Assembly (NCBI GenBank): GCA_963823845.1
Contig: CAWGND010000014.1
Location: forward strand, 248,001-312,000
Length of the DNA stretch: 64,000 bases
From: Alloacidobacterium sp963823845
GTDB lineage: Bacteria > Acidobacteriota > Terriglobia > Terriglobales > Acidobacteriaceae
Direction of reading: 5' to 3'
In this document: one piece after another, positions 25,974 through 34,716 of the stretch
Layout: every line of letters begins with the position of its first letter
Position numbering within the stretch: the first letter of the stretch is position 1
Program-made: the position numbers and the translations under genes
Notes under the pieces: model-generated
Databases searched by the model: none
What the model saw: the letters and a program-made list of their open reading frames with translations, nothing else
Told to the model about the DNA's origin: nothing

Positions 25974-27902
25974 TTATGACGGAAGCCCAATGCGATGTAC
26001 AAGGTCCTGGAAGAGTGGGTCGGAGCGTAGCGGATCAAAGCCGGGACGCAGGAGGACGCCCGGGTTAAATCGCTCTTCATAGGCTTTTTCGAGCCAAGTC
26101 ATCGCTTGATCCTTATCGCCCAGGGCTGCATAAATCATGGCAATTTCCGAGGCATACGCATTGGCAGGAGCCGAGCGTTTCTTCAGATCGTTCAGTAGCC
26201 CCACCGCCTCTGCCTTTCTATTCGTTGCCGCGTAGGCGCGAGCCAGATTAGCGGTGAATGTCGGGCTCCCTCCGGAGATCTGGATCGCCTTCTCCAGTTC
26301 CGCGATTGCTTCCGCAAACATGTGTTCTTCGAGATACGCTTGGGCTAACTGATTATGGGCAAAGGCAAAGTTGGGGTCCATCTCGATGGTTTTGTGGCTC
26401 TGGCCTGTCGATTCGTCAGGAAAGTGCGCGATAAGAAGAAGTTCCGCCAAATCGGCATTGATAATAAGAGAAAGCGGATCCAGGTTTTCCGCCTTTGTCA
26501 TTTCCGCTATGGCCTCACTGTTCCGCCCTAATAAGGCCAGGTGCCAGGAATACCAATGATGACCGGTTGCATAGCCCGGGCTCAGCTCCATCGCCCGCCG
26601 GAACTCCCTGTCAGCAGTCTCGAAATTCCAGTCGAAACCATCAAGGCAGAATGCAAGCGAAGCGTGCGCTTCGCCGAGGCTGTCATCCAGTTCCAGGGCT
26701 TTCATGGCAGCGGCCTTTGCTCTGGGCATTGCTTCTTTCGGGGTCATCACGGCATATTGCCAATCGCCCAGTAGAGCATAGGTATCGGCCAGTCCACTGT
26801 AAGCCGCTGCGTAGTTTGGCTCCTTGGAAATAGCTTGGTTGAAGTAATCAACCGCCTTCTTTAGTCCGTCCGCGGTCCGTTTGTTCCAGAAGTATCGGCC
26901 CTTGAGGTACTCCTCATAAGCTTCGGGGTCAATCGCCTTCACACTTTTCAGTGCTGCCTGCTCCCGTGGAGTCACCTCGATACGTATCTGTTCGGCAATA
27001 TTCCTGGCAACTTCCTTCTGGAGCGCTAAGGTGTCGCGCAGATTACCCTCATAGCTCTCCGCCCACAAGTGCTTATCAGGTGGTGCCTGGATCAGTTGAG
27101 CCGTGATTCGTACCTGGTCCCCGGACCGCAGCACGGTACCTTCCACTACCGCGTCTACATTCAACTCCCGTGCGATCTCAGAAAGAGGCTTGCGCACTCC
27201 TTTGTACTCCATCACGGAGGTGCGGGAAATCACTCGTAAAGCACGGATCTGCGCCAGATCCGTAATCAACTCGTCGGTCATGCCATCAGCAAAATAATCC
27301 TGCGTTGGATCGCCAGATAGGTTGTCCAGCGGAAGCACCGCCAGAGACCGAATTCCGGTAGGCGGAAGGCCGCGCGAACGAAATAGCCAGACTGCAAGGA
27401 TCACCAAACTCAGAACCAGCACCACGGCGACGATAACCCGATGCGTCGGCCAGCGCCGCGGTTTGGACGTAATGGTGAGCCCAGCGCCTTGGATCTGATG
27501 CTCAAGCTCCGTCCCATGCGAATCTCCAGCCGCAGATTCTGGCCTTTTTGTCGGGGCGTCTGTATCGACAACCGCCACGTCCGCAATGAAGCGATAGCCA
27601 CGTTTCGGAAGAGTCTCAATATACCGCGGATTCTCAGCCGAGTCGCCTAGCGCACTACGAAGCTTTGCAATCGCAATATTGACTGCTTGGTCGAAGTCGC
27701 CAAAACCCTCGTTGGCCCAGATTCGGCTGCGCAATTCCTCCCGAGTGATGACTTCTCCCGGACGCTCCAGCAAGATTTCCAGCAGCTTCAGCGGTTGCTG
27801 CTGCACTCTGATTTTCACACCCGCTTTGCGTAATTCGCCCGACTGTAGAGAAAGCTCATAAGTACCGAATCGGACAAATGACGGATGCCGCAATGGTTCC
27901 AT
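25974..27902 (-). CDS. Winged-helix DNA-binding, membrane-spanning TPR protein (CadC-like)
   Basis: About 642 aa. Residues 1-100 are an OmpR/PhoB-type winged helix (VRFGTYELSLQSGELRKAG, PLKLLEILLERPGEVITREEL, ETLPKRGYRFIADV). A membrane segment lies near 165-185 (VIVAVVLVLSLVILAVWLF). A FlgO/AMIN-like periplasmic region (SLAVLPLDNLSGDPTQDYFADGMTDEL, in parts) and about eight TPR units fill the C-terminus. This layout is widespread in Acidobacteriota; the regulated genes are not known. The start may be 27923 or 27902; neither has a clear ribosome site. A C-terminal duplicate lies at 21426. Confidence 0.85.
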   Translation of the reverse strand: MEPLRHPSFVRFGTYELSLQSGELRKAGVKIRVQQQPLKLLEILLERPGEVITREELRSRIWANEGFGDFDQAVNIAIAKLRSALGDSAENPRYIETLPKRGYRFIADVAVVDTDAPTKRPESAAGDSHGTELEHQIQGAGLTITSKPRRWPTHRVIVAVVLVLSLVILAVWLFRSRGLPPTGIRSLAVLPLDNLSGDPTQDYFADGMTDELITDLAQIRALRVISRTSVMEYKGVRKPLSEIARELNVDAVVEGTVLRSGDQVRITAQLIQAPPDKHLWAESYEGNLRDTLALQKEVARNIAEQIRIEVTPREQAALKSVKAIDPEAYEEYLKGRYFWNKRTADGLKKAVDYFNQAISKEPNYAAAYSGLADTYALLGDWQYAVMTPKEAMPRAKAAAMKALELDDSLGEAHASLAFCLDGFDWNFETADREFRRAMELSPGYATGHHWYSWHLALLGRNSEAIAEMTKAENLDPLSLIINADLAELLLIAHFPDESTGQSHKTIEMDPNFAFAHNQLAQAYLEEHMFAEAIAELEKAIQISGGSPTFTANLARAYAATNRKAEAVGLLNDLKKRSAPANAYASEIAMIYAALGDKDQAMTWLEKAYEERFNPGVLLRPGFDPLRSDPLFQDLVHRIGLPS

Positions 27903-28151
27903 ATGGCATTTCGGGCTTCGCACGGAAGTCTAGCACCTGTACGCGCAAAAGTCTCAGGGAGTTATGGCGAACTAGAACTCTTTCATTGTGGACCAGTGGC
28001 CAGAATATGTGCGCAGACAACCTCTTAGATATCAACTGCTTGCACGGAAAGGTGCTGGATATGTGAAGAAAAGCCTCAGTGACTTGATACCGACGCCTTA
28101 GCGCGTCAGATTGTTGGCGACCGGATTTTGAACTGATTCGGGAGGATGCAA

Positions 28152-28802
28152 ATGAGACGTCTTGGATTTGGCCAACTGCGGACCATCCGAGTAGAAACTC
28201 TCTCCCCACAGGACAACACATCGTCGGCATCGTTCGAAGAACTAGCCATGCCGCTGCTGGATTCTCTTTACCATTTTGCGCGCTGGCTTGTTCACAATCA
28301 GAACGATGCTGAGGATCTCATACAAGAGACTTATCTAAAGGCTCTGCGGCATTTTTCATCCTTTCAGCCGGGCACCAATTTCCGTGCATGGATGTACCGC
28401 ATCTTGCGCAACACGTTTTTAACCTCGCGCACCGGACTGAGGGCAGCCTCGACCATTTCTCTTGATTCAGAGGAGGAAGAGGGACCCGAACTGGCAATTG
28501 AGACCGAAACCCCCGAAACAATTCTAATGAACCACTTAAGTTCCCAACTGGTACAAAGTGCAATGGACAACCTGCCAATACATTACCGGGAGACCCTCGT
28601 TCTTTGCGACGTGGAAGAGATGTCGTACCGGGAGATCGCAGAAATATTGTCGATCCCAATAGGAACGGTCATGTCAAGGTTAGCCAGAGCCCGGAAGATA
28701 GTCCGCGAGTCGCTCAGTCGCCCTCCTCTTGCCCTCCTATCGAGAGACTTTCCGCAGTCAGCCGTGTGCAAGGAAGAAATATTCGATGCTGCAGCGTTGT
28801 GA
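28152..28802 (+). CDS. Orphan ECF RNA polymerase sigma factor
   Basis: A 216-aa sigma factor similar throughout to the one at 11514-12050: region 2 LLDSLYHFARWLVHNQNDAEDLIQETYLKAL (in parts), GTNFRAWMYRILRNTFLTSR, and region 4 LPIHYRETLVLCDVEEMSYREIAEILSIPIGTVMSRL (in parts). The ATG at 28152 is chosen because GGGAGG lies 6 nt upstream; the ATG at 28146 abuts it. No anti-sigma gene is adjacent; the downstream DNA is a repeat fragment. It could recognise the same GGAATAAA-N12-CAGTT promoters as its paralogue. Confidence 0.88.
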   Translation: MRRLGFGQLRTIRVETLSPQDNTSSASFEELAMPLLDSLYHFARWLVHNQNDAEDLIQETYLKALRHFSSFQPGTNFRAWMYRILRNTFLTSRTGLRAASTISLDSEEEEGPELAIETETPETILMNHLSSQLVQSAMDNLPIHYRETLVLCDVEEMSYREIAEILSIPIGTVMSRLARARKIVRESLSRPPLALLSRDFPQSAVCKEEIFDAAAL

Positions 28803-28886
28803 CCCCGTTCCGTCCAAAAGCTTCCAATGTTTTTGATGCTGGCTGTCCTGTCAGGTGAGGACTGTCGTCCAGGTAAGAAGCGGGAA

Positions 28887-29207
28887 CGTAGGCACAGGTC
28901 AGACACAGGGGGTGGAGGTGACACAACAGTGGTCACGAATCGCATTTCAACTGCGCTCGCCACGCTTCAGGCCAAGGCGGATCAGGCCCAACCCAGAGAC
29001 AGATGCTTTCTCTATGCCGAACTTATCAGGCGGACGACGGAATTAGCCGGCCAGCAGCTCAATTCAGGCGGTTCTGAGCATGCCGTGGAGACCCTCAAGC
29101 TGGTGCAACGGTATGCAGAGAAGATCGATACGGGCGTTGCCGATGACAGCAAAAGCTGAAAGACCGGCCGGCTTTGGAGGCGACGCTGCAGCAGTTGGAT
29201 CAGGTTC
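28887..29207 (+). repeat. Duplicated gene fragment, copy B
   Basis: Nearly identical to 21625-21900, then joined directly to sequence matching 21969-22013. A 68-nt deletion and one fewer A in an A-run (GCAAAAGC against GCAAAAAGC) end the frame at 29159. Copy A has a different lesion. Together they can be combined to rebuild a longer ancestral frame. Confidence 0.75.
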
Positions 29208-29344
29208 GGGCGCAGCTCATTATGGGGTCTTCAAAAAGTAGAATGCGGTTGAATCATCTCATGGCCGCATAGGAGTGCATGCCTAAGCCGGAAAGGGGCT
29301 CTCCCTTTCTGAACTTTGGCCATCGCAGACGGAGGGGGTTTTCA

Positions 29345-30181
29345 ATGCTGGAGCAACCTGTATGTAGGGAGCGGCTTTTGCCGCCTGGGTCTTGGCGGAG
29401 CATACAAAAAGATTTTCCAATTCCGGAGCCGCTTCCGACCGTAAGCAGGATGATCGCCCTCATTTGCCACGATCTTCGCCTTCCTTTGACCGCCATCCTG
29501 GCAAATGCGGAATTTCTCACTCAGTCAGATATCAGCGAGATGGAAAGGGCCGAATTCTATCTGGAAATCCGTTGTTCCATCGACCGAATGAATGAGCTGG
29601 TCTCTTCATTGTTGGAATGCTCTGCGGATCGTGACACTTTTCGGCCCAGCGTCCGAAACATCGTTGACACAGTCGAGCGTGCGATCAGGATGACAAGTGT
29701 GAAACAAGAGTTCCGGCGGATCACCATCAAGCATCATCATAAAGGCTTGGCTGTAGGCTGGTTCGATTCCAACCGCCTCGAACGAGTTGTCGCCAACCTC
29801 GTCTTAAATGCTTGCGAGGCCGTATCTCCAGACTCGGGACGGATCGTAGTAACCACGACTGGAAATCGATCCTGCTTACAAATTAACGTCCGGGATAACG
29901 GCCCCGGCATTCCAACGACGATTCAGGATTCCATTTTTCAACCATTTGTGAGCTACGGAAAGGCCGAAGGGAGCGGGCTGGGCCTCGCGATAGCGAAGAA
30001 GATTGTCGAGGATCATGGCGGCGAGATCTACCTCGATGGGAGAAGTGGGACCGGAACGTTATTCAGGATCACAATTCCTTTTGCCATTCCCCAGCGAGCA
30101 ATTCCGCTCACGTCTGTAAGTGCAATCCGCTCGACGCGCATCTCAAGAGGCATGGCGCGTAGTGTGAACACGTCCAAGTAA
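29345..30181 (+). CDS. Histidine kinase without a visible sensor domain
   Basis: A 278-aa kinase. The H box is ICHDLRLPLTAILANAEFL near residue 45, the N box NLVLNACEA near 155, G1 DNGPGIP near 190, F box FQPFVSYG and G2 GSGLGLAIAKKIVEDHGG. Only about 40 residues precede the H box, so it lacks membrane segments and an evident sensor, and may be the truncated rear of a larger protein. The start at 29345 has GGAGG upstream; the frame is open to 29279. No response regulator is adjacent; the receiver-domain protein at 32319 lacks its phosphoacceptor. Confidence 0.82.
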   Translation: MLEQPVCRERLLPPGSWRSIQKDFPIPEPLPTVSRMIALICHDLRLPLTAILANAEFLTQSDISEMERAEFYLEIRCSIDRMNELVSSLLECSADRDTFRPSVRNIVDTVERAIRMTSVKQEFRRITIKHHHKGLAVGWFDSNRLERVVANLVLNACEAVSPDSGRIVVTTTGNRSCLQINVRDNGPGIPTTIQDSIFQPFVSYGKAEGSGLGLAIAKKIVEDHGGEIYLDGRSGTGTLFRITIPFAIPQRAIPLTSVSAIRSTRISRGMARSVNTSK

Positions 30182-30241
30182 GCAACTCTCTTCGAATGCA
30201 GAACCTGATCCGGTTGTGTTTATGGCTGGCGGAGAACCAGC

Positions 30242-31834
30242 TTAAGCCGCCACGACAGCCATTCCCTTGACCCGGCTAACACAAGGCAGCACATATCCAG
30301 CATTTTTCTGCTCAGCCGTCAGTCCGGTTTCGACGTCCATTTGAACGGTGCCGCTCACAACTCGCGTAGAGCAGGTACCGCATAGGCCCTGCCGGCAACC
30401 AAATGGTATCTGCACCCCGTTTTTCTCCGCCAGTTCCAGCAAAGTGCCCCCGGCGGAAGCCTGACAAATTTTCTGCGAGTGGATGAACACGACGGTCTCG
30501 ACTGTGCGGGATTCCCCTGGACGAGACTCCGTGGACTGTCTGCTTTCCCCAAAACTCTCCTGAAGAATTCGGTCCTCGTCGATGCCGAGAGTCGAGAGAA
30601 TCTGGTGCGCGCTGTCCATGAATCCCTTAGGACCGCAGAGAAAGAAAGTGGGTGAATCCAGATCGGTCACGTGCTGAGAGACAAATTCCTCAGTAAGGCG
30701 CCCGCTGCGCCCCTTCCAGGTCGGGTCCGGCCGCGACAGGCACAGCTCATAGTTGAAATTGGGGAGAGACTTTCTAAGCCGCATCAGTTCGTTTTGGAAA
30801 ATTATGTCGGCACGGGTACGCACACAATAGAGGAGCGTGACGGAATTGGTCAGTTTAAGATCGTCGATATAGGACAGCATTGACATCATGGGTGTGATCC
30901 CGCTTCCGGCCGCAATGAGAACTATGCTCTTGTGGAGTGTCTCGTCAAAGTAAAACTGGCCGTACGGTCCGCTTGCATCCACCCGGAGACCCGGCTTCGC
31001 CTGCTCATTTAGAAAAACAGATACACAGCCATTTTCCATGCGCTTGGGCGTGATCTCCACATAGTTCTCGTGGATCGGTGAGGAGGAAATGGTGTAAGAC
31101 CGCCGTACTCGTTTGCCATCAACCGTCCACTGGAACGTCAGAAACTGCCCTGGCTTAGCGCATAACGGTTTTTCGTTTAGGACCTGAAAGCGCAGCGTCC
31201 TGGTATCGTGCGTTTGCTGCTCAGTTCGTGCCAACAGAAGCGTCATCGGGGTCATCTCGTTTTCGTGGTCGATCAATGGTGTTGCCGGCGCAGGAATCTC
31301 CGGAATACGCGATGACTCCACGGAGGCACGCGACTGCTTCCTCTTTCTGAAAACCAAGGCGCACTGGACCAGGCACACTGCAACAACCATGCCGGTCGCG
31401 AGCCTTAACCCCAGGCTTCCTGGGTTCGCCGAACGAAGAAGCTCGGAGAACGCGGGGATGGACACAAGCACGAACGAAATCGCGAAAATCGTTACTCCGA
31501 GTGCCTTCACCAACGAATGGCTTTTGTAGCGGCGTGCGACCAATATTTTCAGCAGAAGCAGAGGCATGAGGACAAGCACAAGCACAATATGCAGAACCAC
31601 GTAGGTAGGTAGATGACCCGTTATCCCCAAGCCGGCAAGTCTCTGACTCATGCTGTAGGTCATGATGCAGAACAGGATCACAAACAAATACCCACCCGCT
31701 CTGTGCAAAGCGATCAAGCGGCTTCTTGTCGCTCCGCTACGCGAGGGCTGGGAAGCCTCCAGCATCACCATCACGTTGGTGGCAGCCAGTGCGACAAAGG
31801 CAATTCCGGCCGAAATATCTAAAATATTTGACAT
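30242..31834 (-). CDS. Membrane-anchored flavin/2Fe-2S ferredoxin reductase
   Basis: A 530-aa protein. Residues 1-180 carry about five hydrophobic helices with conserved His (LHRAGGYLFVILFCIMTYSM, VVLHIVLVLVLMPLLLLKIL), reminiscent of ferric-reductase-like or cytochrome b-type anchors. An FAD domain follows (RRSYTISSSP), then an NAD(P) domain (AAGSGITPMMSML, FFLCGPKGFMDSA), and a C-terminal plant-type [2Fe-2S] domain with Cys in FGCRQGLCGTCSTRVV and LPCVSR. It likely passes electrons from NAD(P)H to a membrane acceptor. The start at 31834 is selected over upstream codons because it opens the first membrane helix. A weak ECF-like site lies about 260 bp upstream. Confidence 0.85.
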   Translation of the reverse strand: MSNILDISAGIAFVALAATNVMVMLEASQPSRSGATRSRLIALHRAGGYLFVILFCIMTYSMSQRLAGLGITGHLPTYVVLHIVLVLVLMPLLLLKILVARRYKSHSLVKALGVTIFAISFVLVSIPAFSELLRSANPGSLGLRLATGMVVAVCLVQCALVFRKRKQSRASVESSRIPEIPAPATPLIDHENEMTPMTLLLARTEQQTHDTRTLRFQVLNEKPLCAKPGQFLTFQWTVDGKRVRRSYTISSSPIHENYVEITPKRMENGCVSVFLNEQAKPGLRVDASGPYGQFYFDETLHKSIVLIAAGSGITPMMSMLSYIDDLKLTNSVTLLYCVRTRADIIFQNELMRLRKSLPNFNYELCLSRPDPTWKGRSGRLTEEFVSQHVTDLDSPTFFLCGPKGFMDSAHQILSTLGIDEDRILQESFGESRQSTESRPGESRTVETVVFIHSQKICQASAGGTLLELAEKNGVQIPFGCRQGLCGTCSTRVVSGTVQMDVETGLTAEQKNAGYVLPCVSRVKGMAVVAA

Positions 31835-32318
31835 AGACTTCCGTCTTTCTACTGTCTGAAGACTGCTAAAACCCACTCTGTACCTGACACCACCAAAGGC
31901 ACTGGCGTTCAGGGTTTCACACATGCTCCAGATCAGGTGGCGATCTTCGGCATGAACGACAGGTCAGGGACAACTAGGGTCGGATTGCTTTCAAGAGAGC
32001 AAGACATCTTTAGCCCGCGTGAGGCCCAGCCCTTCAGCGCTGTGCCCTTATTGCGCACTCGACGTTAGCGGGCATCTGCACACGTCGGCGTTAATGACAT
32101 CGACACAATTTATTCCAGAGCTGATGCGTTTTGGTTCCCGAGACATTCTTGAGATATCGGCGGGGACCTGAAGCCGGTGCAGTTTCATCTGGGCACACTG
32201 GAAGCAGCATCAACTGCTGAATGTCTTTCCCAATGACTGCTACCAACTCAGCGACGTCCTCCGCGACTCATCACCGCGTTCTGGCAGGAAGCTTCTTTAT
32301 GGCCAGAATGAGTCTATG
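31835..32318. other. Intergenic stretch with a weak ECF-like site
   Basis: No gene is seen. On the minus strand GGAATAAA (32109-32116) is followed after 12 nt by CATTA (32092-32096) instead of CAGTT. This could be a weak member of the promoter set serving the ferredoxin reductase, or chance. Confidence 0.3.
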
Positions 32319-32927
32319 TTATGTGGGAGCCAATAGAATCCTGATTCGAGTCAGCAAGTCGTCAAGAGTCGCACCCTTGCCTACGTAGGTGTTGACATAA
32401 GTCATGTCCTCCGACGGCAAAAGCGTGTGGCCAGACACAACTATGATCGGAATGTCAGGATTTATCTGCTTGATCTCCCAAGGCAGTTTGGAGCCCATCA
32501 TTTCGGGCATTCGATATGCCAGCAACACCAGGTTGGACGAGGTCTGTTTCATCCGTTCTAACGCCTCACCGTTGCAGGCAGTTACCACCTTGTATCCAGT
32601 CCATTCCAGAGCAAACGTCAGCATCCTCTGCGCCTTGGGGTTATCGTCTACATAGAGGACCGTCCACTGATTCGTTAGCCTTCGAGCCTGCTCCTGCTTC
32701 AGATTACGTCTCTGATCTGAGCGATTACTCTGCCCTACACGCAAATTAAAGGCCGCTGCATCGCCCGCTAACCGCACCACATTGCCATCCCCGCCCAGTG
32801 CTGCGATACACTGTTTGCAGTCCTTGAAATGCTTCTCAATGGCGGCACGCAACCCCGCGCTGAGTTTGCCCCTTATGTAGTTTGGGACCTCGCGCCAGAT
32901 CTCTTCGCAACTCATTACCACCACCAT
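32319..32927 (-). CDS. Zinc-finger plus receiver-domain protein lacking the phosphoacceptor Asp
   Basis: A 202-aa protein. The N-terminal anti-sigma-type zinc finger has His33-x3-Cys37-x2-Cys40. The C-terminal receiver domain begins TVLYVDDNPKAQRML (acidic pair Asp94, Asp95). The usual LLDYRMPEM reads LLAYRMPEM, so Ala137 replaces the phosphorylated Asp, encoded by GCA. The terminal helix and YVGKGA lysine are kept. It is likely a phosphorylation-independent switch or a decayed regulator. The start at 32927 is uncertain; ATG at 32915 is also possible. The combination of ZAS finger and receiver in one chain is unusual. Confidence 0.75.
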   Translation of the reverse strand: MVVVMSCEEIWREVPNYIRGKLSAGLRAAIEKHFKDCKQCIAALGGDGNVVRLAGDAAAFNLRVGQSNRSDQRRNLKQEQARRLTNQWTVLYVDDNPKAQRMLTFALEWTGYKVVTACNGEALERMKQTSSNLVLLAYRMPEMMGSKLPWEIKQINPDIPIIVVSGHTLLPSEDMTYVNTYVGKGATLDDLLTRIRILLAPT

Positions 32928-33040
32928 GCCCTTATCTGTTTTGTAATTGTCTGGAATCGGTTCGCCAACCCCGATGCTATGCCGATCCAGGACTGGTCTG
33001 TCAGAGCGAAGGCGTTGCGATGAGGCATGTGACCAACGAT

Positions 33041-33629
33041 CTAGTTGCCTCCGGAGCTTCCTGAAGCAGAAGTGTTGTTGCGTGATCTCGCGGCGGCTTC
33101 CATGATGACCGAATGGGATACGGGGATGTGATAAACGTCCCATGTTGTCTGAATCCTGCTGAGGCAGTACTGTTCCCCAACTCTCTGGAAACTCACCTGG
33201 GGTTTGTCGGCAGAAGCGCCTTCGATCCCACTAGGAACTTGTTGAAAAACTCATTTAGGCACTTACTTTAGACTCCGAAAAAGTGACCAGAAATGTATAC
33301 AGAGGACGGATCGGCGCGTTGCAGGCCATTTTTGCGCGACGCTGATTTGTCCTGGCTGGCTGCATTGGATAGCCGGAATCGTTTTTCAACAAGTTCCTAG
33401 GGAGCAAAAACACACTGGCACGATTGTCATGGCTGGTAAGCATCAATGAGCCGAATTTATCACCCGACCAACGACTCACCGAGTATGTGCCTGCAGGGAG
33501 TGTCTTCCCACCGACCACAAACGCGAATGGCAGAGTTACAACAATCTCGGCCCGAGTTTCCGCTTTGGCCGCTACACCCAGCCCAAAAAGGAGAGTGATT
33601 GCAACTAGAAGCCCTGCATGTTTCTTCAT
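33041..33629 (-). pseudogene. Small exported protein gene interrupted by MITE copy 2
   Basis: The first part (33401-33629) encodes a signal peptide ending AKAETRA and a beta domain (EIVVTLPFAFVVGGKTLPAGTYSVSRW, in parts; MLTSHDNRASVFLLP). After the MITE the frame resumes at 33230: GIEGASADKPQVSFQRVGEQ, YCLSRIQTTWDVYHIPVS, stop at 33041. Removing the MITE and one CTAG restores LLP-S-GIEG in frame, about 138 aa. This small exported family is common in Acidobacteriota with no known function. GGGAGA lies before the ATG, and an ECF-type promoter 190 bp upstream. Confidence 0.8.
33231..33400. mobile_element. 170-bp MITE, copy 2
   Basis: Same length and nearly the same sequence as 24781-24950 but in the opposite orientation, with the same 17-bp terminal repeats and CTAG at both ends. 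It sits inside the coding frame of the 33041-33629 gene. Confidence 0.88.
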
Positions 33630-33818
33630 AACTTCTCCCATGAGTAGCTTGTCTACTCATGCTGTGGTTGTGGCCCGCCGTTACGAGGCCAGGGCTAAAT
33701 TAGGGAAGTCACTGAGCGCCCAGCGGTTTGTTAGGGGCTAGTAGATGACTCCCAGGAACTTACGCGCCAGGGCGATATTAGCTTCGTCTTGCCGCAGCGG
33801 TGCATTGCCACTTGTGAG

Positions 33819-33843
33819 AACTGAGCTAGACGGCTTTTATTCC
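33819..33843 (-). promoter_or_regulatory. ECF-type promoter upstream of the MITE-interrupted gene
   Basis: GGAATAAA (33836-33843), 12 nt, CAGTT (33819-33823) followed by CTCACA. It overlaps the 3' end of the chimeric frame and points to the 33629 start, leaving a leader of about 180 nt. Confidence 0.7.
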
Positions 33844-34274
33844 AACTTACTGGGCCGCCCGGCAGAAATAGTCCGGATCGCCACCGCCTGATATTCCACC
33901 ACGAACGTCCTCATGAAGGATTTGCAAAACGAGGCTTCGGCCGCGGTGATTAGAGAGTCAGTCGGCCCGTGCGAGCGCAGGTGCAGATGTATTTCGGTGG
34001 GATCTCTGACTTGCCTACTTTTTAGGCGGGGTGATGGATCGCCGGCCGTCGACCTTAATGCACTTGAAACCTGGTTCTGCCTTCCAGGCCGCGCCCTCCA
34101 AAATACATCGCCCTTGGTCAGGCTGCCGCCGCTGTCTTGAGCGAAGGCTGACTTCCCTCCACTGAACAAGCCAGTGCCAGCGCCCACGACTGCTGCGCCT
34201 CCTGCCAGCATTCCGCTTTTCAAGAGAGAACGGCGGTTTACCGGACGCTTTATCACGCTTTCATATTTTTCCAT
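33837..34274 (-). pseudogene. Chimeric remnant: ferritin-like Tat leader joined to an unrelated gene tail
   Basis: The first 57 residues are a Tat leader and start of a ferritin-like protein (VNRRSLLKS, KSAFAQDSGGSLTKGDV, as in the 21198 gene, which continues AILRFL). At about 34100 the match stops. The DNA then matches the 3' end of the 16156-16896 gene in another frame: LEGAAWKAEPGFKCIKVDGR, RSITPPKK, stop at 34015. A deletion has therefore fused two genes out of frame. The annotated 145-aa frame is not a real protein. An ECF-type promoter with CGGTT lies upstream. Confidence 0.75.
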
Positions 34275-34298
34275 GACTTTCCTCCACTATCCGAGGTA

Positions 34299-34323
34299 AA
34301 CCGGAATTTTCATTTTTTATTCC
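34299..34323 (-). promoter_or_regulatory. ECF-type promoter, one-base variant
   Basis: GGAATAAA (34316-34323), 12 nt, CGGTT (34299-34303). It lies 25 bp before the 34274 start. The intact ferritin-like paralogue at 21198 has the exact version, so this is a decaying or weaker copy. Confidence 0.55.
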
Positions 34324-34367
34324 CAACAACGGAGCTGAACGCTAAACATCTAGGCGTCTGAAGAAGC

Positions 34368-34457
34368 AATCTCTCGTCGCGAAAATGGCCTGCAACGCGC
34401 CGATCCGCCCTCTTATAATTTCTGTCATTGAATAAAAAAATTTCAACAAGTTCCTAG
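34368..34457. mobile_element. MITE relic
   Basis: CGTCGCG-AAAATGGCCTGCAA and following bases, ending TTTCAACAAGTTCCTAG, match the right half of the MITE at 24781-24950 with substitutions and deletions. The left terminal repeat is gone. A 16-18 bp direct repeat (CTAGGCGTCTGAAGAAGC at 34350-34367, CTAGCGTCTGAAGAGC at 34454-34469) flanks it. Confidence 0.7.
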
Positions 34458-34548
34458 CGTCTGAAGAGCCGGGAGTGATACCCGTTCCGTCTACCTAGGC
34501 GGTGTAGGGGAAATCGTTCTTCTTTTTTGAAAAACGCGCTTACTCCCT

Positions 34549-34573
34549 GGAATAAAAGTCGCAGACACCAGTT
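34549..34573 (+). promoter_or_regulatory. ECF-type promoter without an obvious gene
   Basis: GGAATAAA (34549-34556), 12 nt, CAGTT (34569-34573) followed by CTCATA. No intact plus-strand gene follows until 35317, which has its own site, so this may be left from a deleted gene. Confidence 0.65.
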
Positions 34574-34716
34574 CTCATAGGTGTGCAGGCTGCACTGCAG
34601 CTTGTCGATACCGGCCGGTCAAAGAAGCGATGCGGCAGATTGAGTCGCTAACAGAGGCGTACTTTGCAACTGCTAAGGCAAATTTCCGGCTTTCCGTGCC
34701 ATAACGGAGAGCATAC

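Noticed and set aside
33837..34274. A functional 145-aa Tat protein
   Set aside because: The second half matches another gene family only in a different frame, so the open frame is a fusion product.
34431..34457. GAATAAA followed by AGTT resembling another ECF promoter
   Set aside because: The bases belong to the degraded MITE end (TTTCAACAAGTTCC), the spacing and the G before GAATAAA are wrong, and no gene follows.
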